From positions 19,644 to 83,643 of the forward strand of contig JADCFN010000021.1 in the NCBI GenBank assembly GCA_020249505.1: a DNA stretch of 64,000 nucleotides, written 5' to 3'. A program made the position numbers and the translations under genes. The notes under the pieces are model-generated. The model saw nothing but the letters and a program-made list of their open reading frames with translations. It made no database searches and was not told the DNA's origin. Source of the stretch: Roseomonas sp. Its GTDB lineage: Bacteria > Pseudomonadota > Alphaproteobacteria > Acetobacterales > Acetobacteraceae. Position 1 is the first letter of the stretch. Each line of letters starts with the position of its first letter. Shown in pieces: positions 49,024 to 56,317 of the stretch.

Positions 49024-49190
49024 CCGACTGCACCGGCTTTGTCTCCAAAACTTGCCCCGGGAACGCTTTGCCTGAGGATGTTCTTCGAACCCGCCTGGTC
49101 CGCATGCATGCACTTCCCTAGCCGCCGAGCGATTCCGCTTGCCTCGAAAATGCTCCGGCTGTATGCGGAAAGGAATCGGAGAGAACGAAG

Positions 49191-49592
49191 ATGCACGTCT
49201 CAGGGCGTAGCGAACTTGTCTTGCTCGGGCACAAGGAGTGGTGGGTATCCTCCTCCGAAATCGTTTGCGAGGGTGTGCCGGTCGGAGAGATCGACAGCGT
49301 GTTCGAGGACGCGCGGAAGTTCCTCATCAAGTACGACGACTTAACCTTCACCGCCGGATTGGGACTGCTCGCGAGCGTTGCCACGCTCGGCATCGGCGCC
49401 GTCGTGAACGTGGTCAACGCGAACATCAAAATCCGCAGTCTGCGCGAGACATACAACTTCAACGATTTCGAGTCCGATCGGAACGGCATCGCCAAGCTCT
49501 ACAAGCGCGGCTACCGCGTTGATGACCGACGCGCTGATGGGAGCTTCACGCTCGTCCGGAACGGGAAATCGTATTCCGGCGCCAGCCTCTAG
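49191..49592 (+). CDS. Hypothetical 133-aa protein carried inside the IS-bounded segment
   Basis: MHVSGRSELVLLGHKEWWVSSSEIVCEGVPVGEIDSVFEDARKFLIKYDDLTFTAGLGLLASVATLGIGAVVNVVNANIKIRSLRETYNFNDFESDRNGIAKLYKRGYRVDDRRADGSFTLVRNGKSYSGASL; internal hydrophobic segment. Confidence 0.6.
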   Translation: MHVSGRSELVLLGHKEWWVSSSEIVCEGVPVGEIDSVFEDARKFLIKYDDLTFTAGLGLLASVATLGIGAVVNVVNANIKIRSLRETYNFNDFESDRNGIAKLYKRGYRVDDRRADGSFTLVRNGKSYSGASL

Positions 49593-49861
49593 CAGGCTGT
49601 TGAAAAGCGATGCTGGACAGCGGCTTGTTTGGCTTGGGAACATACTTTTGGCTGGGCGGTGCCTGGACGTGCCGTTTTTCAGTTGGTTTTTGGGAGCGGC
49701 AGCGGGCTCGGAACGGAATCCCGTGTCACGCCATCACCGCCAACAGCTTCGGCAGGCGAACCAAGTTGTAGGCTGCCATGGCGAGGGTGAACTGCCAGTC
49801 GACCGGGGGCAGGCCGGGATGGCGCGCCTTGCGTAGCCCGACCACCGTTTTGGCCCAGCCA
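49593..49861 (-). pseudogene. 3' remnant of an IS5/IS1182-type DDE transposase with terminal IR-like end
   Basis: Minus strand GWAKTVVGLRKARHPGLPPVDWQFTLAMAAYNLVRLPKLLAVMA*; CAGGCTGTTGAAAA at the outer edge resembles IR ends of this group. Confidence 0.78.
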
Positions 49862-49920
49862 AATGCGCCAACTACCTCGCTAACTCAGGCTACGCTTCCG
49901 TATAAACACAGCATGCTCTA
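49862..49920 (+). pseudogene. IS630-family transposase 3' end (copy B terminus)
   Basis: Reads ...CANYLANSGYASV* then CACAGCATGCTCTA; exact inverted copy of 48474-48532. Confidence 0.88.
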
Positions 49921-50098
49921 ATACGCGTCTAGTCTGCCAGGCTGAAGATCGTTAGCCGTTGCTAAATCGACCGCAGCCAATTCTACAAGTGGCTTGCGGG
50001 CCATCGCCTAGCTCCCAAGGCGTTGAAGGCCAGAGGCCCACACGACCTTGATCGACGACTGGTGCCACGGCGAAAGGCGAGGTTTCTTGTGGGTATTG

Positions 50099-51874
50099 TT
50101 AAAAGCGGATCCCAAAGAGGCCTCCCGATTCGGTCTTATCTGAAAGTCGCGTAGCCAACACGACATCTTCCTTCTTGAAGCCCTTTGATAGCGGAAGTCT
50201 ATCAAAAATGTCTGAATTCATGGTGACGATGTACTGCAACGCTTTCTCAGCTGTTGATTCGTGTCCCAGTATGAGCGCTCTTGCGATTTGTCGCTCGTCA
50301 ACTCCGTCGAAAAGGTGGCTATCATGCACAAGAAACCCTGGTCCACGATTTTCTTCCGATAGGAAAGTGAATAGTGCAAAATCAAAACAAAAAATTTTCA
50401 TGCTAGCGATGCCACCACCTTGGTCGCCTTCAATCGATAATTTAAAATCTGGTCCTTTATCGGTCGGACTAATTCTGAAACCACCCGTGCGGTCGTCGTA
50501 AAGAAACTTAATTATGTCGTCAGCGATCAAAGTGACTCTATCCAACCGCCCCTCACGCTCCTTAAAGTCTTGCTGAAGTCGCCTTTGCAGGTTTCCACGA
50601 TCAATGTGGAGTTGCGTCGACTCACCTTCCAATACTTCGGCGGCCTTGTATCTCTCACGAAGCGATGCTGCTTCCGCCTCCAAAGTGGCCAGCTCGCGCT
50701 GCAACAGTAAGAAATCCTCCAATGCTCCGTGGCTCTCCAGAGTCTTCAAAGCATTCTGACGCTCGGCATCCAGGGTACTGGCACGAGCTTCATTATCTTC
50801 CAAACGTTTTTTCGTATCGTTTATTTCTTTCTGTAGATGTAATGAACGATTTCGAACAACTGAGGTGTAAAATGCCTGAACGTCTTGAAGCCGCTTGAGG
50901 GTAACCCCGGGTAATTCGATACCAACCGAGGCGTACATCTGCTCCAGCAACGATACTTCCGGCGGCGTTTCGCTACTTTGTACAGCTTGAAGGTGATTAA
51001 GTGTTTCATTCAAGCTGACGTTCTCGCGGCTAATAGCTTGTAGCGCAGCTTTGGCACGCGCTGCGCGGCTCGAGAGTTCGTTGTAGGATTCAAGAATGCG
51101 GAAATTCTCGAGCTGTGCCCGCCGCTGCTTTGCATTACGCTCTGCAACCGTTACCTTTGGTCGCAATTCAGCAACGGTGCCGATAACCTCGCCGAGGGCA
51201 CCTCCCTTTGCGGCCTTCTTCAACTCCTCCAAAACTGATTCCCGCGTACGCACTTTCTGGAACTCAAATGGAATACGCCAATCCAATCCTAGGAGATACG
51301 AGATGTTTTCCTGCCAGTCCCAGCGCTGCTGCTTCTCGGCCTGTCGCTCCGGGCTAATGAACCCACCGGCGTTTTGCCGGCGTAAAAAATAGGAAATGAG
51401 CGACCTAAAGGCCGGCGTGTAGGGCTGATCAAATTCAGTACCGGCAAGATCGAGGGGGAGACTAAAAAGCGAATGACCTAGAAAGGCCTTCCAATTCTCA
51501 TTTGAAATGAAGAGCCGCTCCGACTCTTTCTCGACTTTTATGGGAAGGTCTTCACGATCCTCCAAGCCCTGCACTATATATACCCCTGATGGCTGCAATC
51601 CGGTGCGCTCAACACAAATCTCTTCTTGGTTAAGACTGAAGCACATTTGGAAGAAATGCTCATTCAAGGCTTTTGACCGAAAAATGCTGTCCTTTCCGCA
51701 ATCAGCCCCCATCAAAAAGTGAAGTATTTCGACAAGGCTTGTTTTGCCAGCGCTGTTGCGCGTCTGACCTTCAGTTGCCTCAACATGTTTGTCCGAAAGC
51801 AGGACATTCAATCCTGCATGAAACTGCACGCGCTTGAAGGTACTCAGTGAGCTGTCTATGCTTTTGATTATCAT
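50099..51874 (-). CDS. ABC-3C system ATPase (DUF2326-like, SMC/RecN-type ABC ATPase)
   Basis: Walker A-like RNSAGKTSLVEILHFLMG, long coiled-coil centre, C-terminal GPGFLVHDSHLFDGVDERQIARALILG. Confidence 0.85.
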   Translation of the reverse strand: MIIKSIDSSLSTFKRVQFHAGLNVLLSDKHVEATEGQTRNSAGKTSLVEILHFLMGADCGKDSIFRSKALNEHFFQMCFSLNQEEICVERTGLQPSGVYIVQGLEDREDLPIKVEKESERLFISNENWKAFLGHSLFSLPLDLAGTEFDQPYTPAFRSLISYFLRRQNAGGFISPERQAEKQQRWDWQENISYLLGLDWRIPFEFQKVRTRESVLEELKKAAKGGALGEVIGTVAELRPKVTVAERNAKQRRAQLENFRILESYNELSSRAARAKAALQAISRENVSLNETLNHLQAVQSSETPPEVSLLEQMYASVGIELPGVTLKRLQDVQAFYTSVVRNRSLHLQKEINDTKKRLEDNEARASTLDAERQNALKTLESHGALEDFLLLQRELATLEAEAASLRERYKAAEVLEGESTQLHIDRGNLQRRLQQDFKEREGRLDRVTLIADDIIKFLYDDRTGGFRISPTDKGPDFKLSIEGDQGGGIASMKIFCFDFALFTFLSEENRGPGFLVHDSHLFDGVDERQIARALILGHESTAEKALQYIVTMNSDIFDRLPLSKGFKKEDVVLATRLSDKTESGGLFGIRF

Positions 51875-52113
51875 CGCTCACCCCGTTTGGTGATTATCCC
51901 CTTCTCGAGGCTAACTGCATCAATCGCATATAAGAAGGACAGCGCTAACACAAACCAGTCGAATGAAAGCGGACCTACCGTTTGCAGGCGCCGCTGCTGG
52001 ACAGCCTCCCAAAGCTCGGAAACGGTGTATTCCCCAGTCAAGGCGGCAAGGATCTCACTACCCACTCCCAATAACGCGCGGTCTTGCTTTAGATGTTTGG
52101 CCGGAAGGATCAT
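51871..52113 (-). CDS. ABC-3C system middle-component-like small protein (80 aa)
   Basis: MILPAKHLKQDRALLGVGSEILAALTGEYTVSELWEAVQQRRLQTVGPLSFDWFVLALSFLYAIDAVSLEKGIITKRGER; 4-bp overlaps with both neighbours. Confidence 0.75.
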   Translation of the reverse strand: MILPAKHLKQDRALLGVGSEILAALTGEYTVSELWEAVQQRRLQTVGPLSFDWFVLALSFLYAIDAVSLEKGIITKRGER

Positions 52114-53018
52114 GCTTCCGCTCCAGACGATATATTCTCAAATATGTCGCAGCTCTCGAATAGGTGCGCGAGAAGCGCCTGCGCAGCCACTTGCCGGGCA
52201 GGCGAAACAGAGCCAATTCCGACAACGAACTCGTACAAACAGTCCATAATTTCCTCGGCCGAGAGCACTTGGGCGCGCAGATATTGATAGCGCTCCCGAA
52301 ATATGGAGGCGATTTGCTCACCGATCAAAGGCTCATGGTGTCGATCAAAATATTCCGCGACGTAGTAAGCGTTTTTCCATCCGTTTTCGATCAGTTGCTG
52401 CCAATGATTTGGAAGATCGTTAGCATCGAGTTTATCGGATGGTACCGGTGTGATAGTCTCAGAACCAGGTGCGCCGATAGCAACTCCCGACACGATCCCT
52501 TTAATAAGAGCTTGCAGCGCTGCTGGCTGCATTTCCTGCGCATCTTTGTTTGTGGCGAGCGGCCCTAGAAGCTCGGCCACAGTGCCTGAGTCTAATTGTG
52601 AAATTCGACTCTCGAAGCCTTCCAGGCCGACAAAGCCACAGGTGATACCCGGATTGGCCTTCTTGATTTCATCCAGCTTGCTAATTGCTTCATTCGGCAG
52701 ACCATCCACAAGGTTGTGGACCATGTGCCATTCTTTCATGATTTTACTCAGGTTCTTTTTCGCCTTAGCGAAATCCTCGTCCATCTTGCTGATGAGATAG
52801 TCAACCTTGCCCTTATCCCCGTTCAACGCTCCGTAACATGCAAAGAGCTGACCGCTTGATAGAAGATATCCGTCGCAGCCCTTGTCACCCTTCGGACCGA
52901 ATGGGCGAACGCGCACGAAGTCGTCACTGTGCAGCTTCCCCATAACCGTCGAGAAAAAATCCTGAAATGCATCGCCCGAGCTTTGGCGCAGTTTCAGCCT
53001 CAACGAGATTTTGTGCAT
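52110..53018 (-). CDS. ABC-3C system C-terminal-domain component / candidate effector
   Basis: First gene of the coupled operon; N-terminal RLKLRQSSGDAFQDFFSTVMGKLHSDDFVRVRPFGPKGDKGCDGYLLSSGQLFACYG; helical C-terminal half. Start at MHKIS preferred over 53090. Confidence 0.75.
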   Translation of the reverse strand: MHKISLRLKLRQSSGDAFQDFFSTVMGKLHSDDFVRVRPFGPKGDKGCDGYLLSSGQLFACYGALNGDKGKVDYLISKMDEDFAKAKKNLSKIMKEWHMVHNLVDGLPNEAISKLDEIKKANPGITCGFVGLEGFESRISQLDSGTVAELLGPLATNKDAQEMQPAALQALIKGIVSGVAIGAPGSETITPVPSDKLDANDLPNHWQQLIENGWKNAYYVAEYFDRHHEPLIGEQIASIFRERYQYLRAQVLSAEEIMDCLYEFVVGIGSVSPARQVAAQALLAHLFESCDIFENISSGAEA

Positions 53019-53184
53019 AAAATCCAATTGATATTCCCCGAGTAGCCTCCGTCCTAACGCCAAGATGGGCCAATCCGGAACGCTGGGCAAGCATCTTCCG
53101 CACTGGTCTTTATTAGCTTGGGCTGAACACTGGCCAGCGGCCAGTCAGCCATGGCCTCTGGCACCCGGATGCAGCGGGGCATCC

Positions 53185-53220
53185 AAAACCCACCCGATCA
53201 GAGCATCAGTTCTGATCGGG
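53185..53220 (-). terminator. Hairpin terminator downstream of the VIT-family gene
   Basis: CCCGATCAGA-(8 nt)-TCTGATCGGG with GGGTTTT on the minus strand. Confidence 0.6.
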
Positions 53221-53230
53221 TAGTGCGTTG

Positions 53231-53986
53231 CTACCCCCCCACCAACTTCGCCACCGTATACGCAACACTCGCGGCCAGCCCGCCAATGAACAGCGTCTGC
53301 ACCGCGCCGCGTGTGGCGGGCAGGCCGGTTGCTTTCGCCTTCAGCCAGCCAAACCCCGCCAGCGCCACGCCGGTGATGCAGGCGGAAATCACCAAGGCCT
53401 GTTTCGTGCTGTCCAGCAGCATATAGGGCAAAAGCGGCAATAACCCGCCCACCACATAGGCGCCGCCGATGGTGATGGCTGACCGCGCTGCGCGATCAGG
53501 CTGCGGTTCCTTCAAATCCAATTCGAAACGCATCATGAAATCCACCCAGCGGCGCTTATCGGCGCAGATGCTATCCACCGCCATGCGCAAAGCATCTCCG
53601 CGCACGCCATAGCGATGCAGGATCGCCGCCACTTCCCAGCGTTCGCGATCCGGGTAGATTTCGGTTTCTTCTTCTTCGCGCTTGCGTTCGGCGGTGAAAT
53701 GCTCGGCCTCTGTACGCGCTGCCAGATACCCACCAAGCCCCATCGCAACACAGCCTGCCGCAATTTCCGCAAGACCCGCCGTGACAATCAGCGGATTGGC
53801 TGCGACCGCACCGGACAAGGCTGCGGCCAGCGCAAAGGGCACGGTCAGCCCATCGGCAGTGCCGATCACCAGATCACGCACCACCTCATTCTGGGTGAAA
53901 TGGCGTTCCTCATGCGGCGGGCCGGGTGGCATGGGCCAAAGCCCGTCGCGGCTCGGCGCTTCGGATTCGGGGGGCTGCGTGCTCAT
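53231..53986 (-). CDS. VIT1/CCC1-family Fe2+/Mn2+ transporter
   Basis: HFTQNEVVRDLVIGTADGLTVPFALAAALSGAVAANPLIVTAGLAEIAAGCVAMGLGGYLAARTEAEHF. Confidence 0.93.
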   Translation of the reverse strand: MSTQPPESEAPSRDGLWPMPPGPPHEERHFTQNEVVRDLVIGTADGLTVPFALAAALSGAVAANPLIVTAGLAEIAAGCVAMGLGGYLAARTEAEHFTAERKREEEETEIYPDRERWEVAAILHRYGVRGDALRMAVDSICADKRRWVDFMMRFELDLKEPQPDRAARSAITIGGAYVVGGLLPLLPYMLLDSTKQALVISACITGVALAGFGWLKAKATGLPATRGAVQTLFIGGLAASVAYTVAKLVGG

Positions 53987-54019
53987 CTCAAATCAGGCTT
54001 TAGCGCAGAAACGAGTAGT

Positions 54020-56317
54020 TTAGCGAGGGGAATGCGCGGCCTCGTGCTCAGGCCCCGTCAGGCCGGCTAAGGCTTCCTCCTCCGCCGTCAGATGCAAGGC
54101 GAGTAAGGCTTCCAGCGCGAATAGGGTGCGCCTTAGCGCCGGTGCCACTTCGGCAAAGCCGCCGGGTGCCTCGGCAAGCGGCAGCAGGCTGGAAAACCGA
54201 TCCGCCAGCCCCTCGATTTCGGTATGCATGCGGAGCAACACCCCAAGCGGGTCCTGCCCGCCGAGCCGCGCGGCGGCTTCCGGGTAAAGCGCGCTTTCCT
54301 CGGCGGCCTGATGCGGCAGCAATTCCTCGCGCAGCCGCCGTTCAAGCGCGCGCAATGCAGCAAGCTGCGCGGGGCCTTCATGCAGCGTCTCACCCGCGCC
54401 GCGCAACGCCTCGGCCAGGTCGCGCAGCCCGGCATGTTCGGCAACGCGCTCCGAAAGCCCTGCCTCGCCAGAAAGCCGCGCCACAGCGCCTTCATTCCCG
54501 GGCAGCAGGGCGCGCAAAGCGTAGAGGATGGCCGCGACATCAATCGCTTCCTGCAACAGCGCCCCGGCCAGCGGGCTCAGCCAGCCCAAAGCCGCCGCCA
54601 CCATGGCGATCAGTGACAGCCCCATGCCGAGCAGAATGGCTTGCAGCGCAATGCGCCGCGCGCGGCGGGCAATGGCAATCGCTTCCGCCGCGCGGTCCAG
54701 CCGATCCGCGAGCAGTACAACATCACCCGCTTCAGCCGCAGCGGCGGTGCCATGCGCGCCCATGGCAATGCCGACATCGGCGGCGGCGAGCACTGGCGCA
54801 TCATTCACACCATCACCCACCATGGCGACCGGGCCATTCGCGGCCTCGGCCCTGAGCGCGATCAGCTTTCCTTCCGGGTCGCGGTCCGCCAGCATGGCAT
54901 CCAGGCGAAGCGCAGCGGCGATGGGCGTGGCGGCGGCAGCGCGGTCCCCCGTCACCATCAAAATGCGCGCAATGCCAAGCTGGCGGAGTGCCCGCACGGC
55001 GCGGGGCGCTTCTTCGCGGAGCCCATCCGCCATGATGAAAGCCGCCGCCGCGCGCCCTTCTACCGCCAACCAGCCGACCGAACCGGCGGCACTCACCAAG
55101 GCGGCGGCAAAAAGCCCGTTTTCCGGGCCCATGCCTTGGCCGATCAGAAAGCCCTCACTGCCCAGCGTCAGCACTTTGCCATCAACCATGCCCGAAAGGC
55201 CACCGCCGGGGGTTTCCTCCACGCTTTCAGGCACGGGCAGTTCAAAGCCGCGCGCGCGGGCAGCGGCGACCAGGGCGACGGAAACCGGGTGGGTGGAAGC
55301 CTGCGCCAGGGATGCCGCCAAGCGCAGCGCCGCATCACGGCCAAGCGCGGGGTCGGCCTCAATCCCCGCAAGCTTTGGCCTGCCCGGTGTCAGCGTGCCC
55401 GTTTTGTCGAAAATCACGGTACGGATGCGGGCCAGCCGTTCGAGTGCCGCACCGCCCTTCACCACAATGCCGCGCCGCGCTGCGCGACCAATGCCGGCGA
55501 TCAGCGCAATGGGCGCGGCGAGGATAAGCGGGCAGGGGGTGGCCACCACCAGCACGGCCAAGGCGCGACGTGGATCGCCGGAAATCAGCCAGGCCGCGCC
55601 GGCCAGGCAGCAGGTCAGGATGATGAAGGCAATGGCCCATTGATCAGCAAGCCGGACCAGCGGCGCGCGGGATTGTGACGCGGCTTGGGTCAGCCGGATG
55701 ATGGCGGCATAGGTGCTGCCCGCGGCCACGGCGCTGGCCCGCATCCGAAAGGCGCCGCCGGCATTGACAGCACCGCTGCGCAGCCTGGCCCCTTGGGCCA
55801 AGGAAACGGGCAGTGGTTCGCCGGTCAGCATGCTTTCATCAAGCGTCGCGCCGGCATCTTCCAGCGTGCCATCGGCGGGCACGGTTTCTCCGGGGCGGAC
55901 CAGCAGCAGATCATCCGGCGCGATGGCATCCAAGGTGATTTCGCTGATTTCGCCATTGTGGATGCGTGCCGCGCCACGTGGGGCGCGGGCCAGAAGTTCG
56001 GTCAGCGCGCCTTTCGCGCGGCCCTCGGCCCAGCTTTCCAAAGCCTCGCCACCTGCGACCATCAACGCAATCACGGCGGCGGCAGCGGCTTCATCAAGTG
56101 CGAGCGCGCCCAGGATGGAGAAAAGCGCAATGACATCCACGCCAAGCCGCCCGCCCAAAAGGGAGCGGACCACCCCAATCGCCACATGCAGCGCAACCGG
56201 CAGGGAAGCCGCAGCCCAGGCGATGGTGGCATAGGCGGGGTAACCAGAAATTTGCAGGACAATCCCAGCAACCAAGCCGGCCAGCACCCAAGCCAGCAGC
56301 AGCCGCGCGCTATTCAC
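54020..56317 (-). CDS. P1B-type heavy-metal-translocating ATPase with C-terminal hemerythrin-like (HHE) domain
   Basis: VIFDKTGTLTPG, TPCPLILAAPIALIAG, STHP, MVGDGVNDAPVLAAADVGIAMG; C-terminus LLPHQAAEESALYPEAA...LLRMHTEIEGLADRF...LLALHLTAEEEALAGL. GTG start assumed. Confidence 0.9.
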   Translation of the reverse strand: MNSARLLLAWVLAGLVAGIVLQISGYPAYATIAWAAASLPVALHVAIGVVRSLLGGRLGVDVIALFSILGALALDEAAAAAVIALMVAGGEALESWAEGRAKGALTELLARAPRGAARIHNGEISEITLDAIAPDDLLLVRPGETVPADGTLEDAGATLDESMLTGEPLPVSLAQGARLRSGAVNAGGAFRMRASAVAAGSTYAAIIRLTQAASQSRAPLVRLADQWAIAFIILTCCLAGAAWLISGDPRRALAVLVVATPCPLILAAPIALIAGIGRAARRGIVVKGGAALERLARIRTVIFDKTGTLTPGRPKLAGIEADPALGRDAALRLAASLAQASTHPVSVALVAAARARGFELPVPESVEETPGGGLSGMVDGKVLTLGSEGFLIGQGMGPENGLFAAALVSAAGSVGWLAVEGRAAAAFIMADGLREEAPRAVRALRQLGIARILMVTGDRAAAATPIAAALRLDAMLADRDPEGKLIALRAEAANGPVAMVGDGVNDAPVLAAADVGIAMGAHGTAAAAEAGDVVLLADRLDRAAEAIAIARRARRIALQAILLGMGLSLIAMVAAALGWLSPLAGALLQEAIDVAAILYALRALLPGNEGAVARLSGEAGLSERVAEHAGLRDLAEALRGAGETLHEGPAQLAALRALERRLREELLPHQAAEESALYPEAAARLGGQDPLGVLLRMHTEIEGLADRFSSLLPLAEAPGGFAEVAPALRRTLFALEALLALHLTAEEEALAGLTGPEHEAAHSPR

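Larger units (their letters stand above)
48474..49920. mobile_element. Composite segment bounded by perfect 59-bp inverted repeats derived from IS630-type 3' ends
   Basis: TAGAGCATGCTGTGTTTATACGGAAGCGTAGCCTGAGTTAGCGAGGTAGTTGGCGCATT at 48474-48532 is the reverse complement of 49862-49920; TA at both outer edges. Confidence 0.88.

Noticed and set aside
49122-49344. Continuation of the IS630 copy B reading frame (ORF 48991-49344)
   Set aside because: Similarity to IS630 stops after WGLRG at about 49023; the downstream reading is unrelated and overlaps the orphan ORF region.
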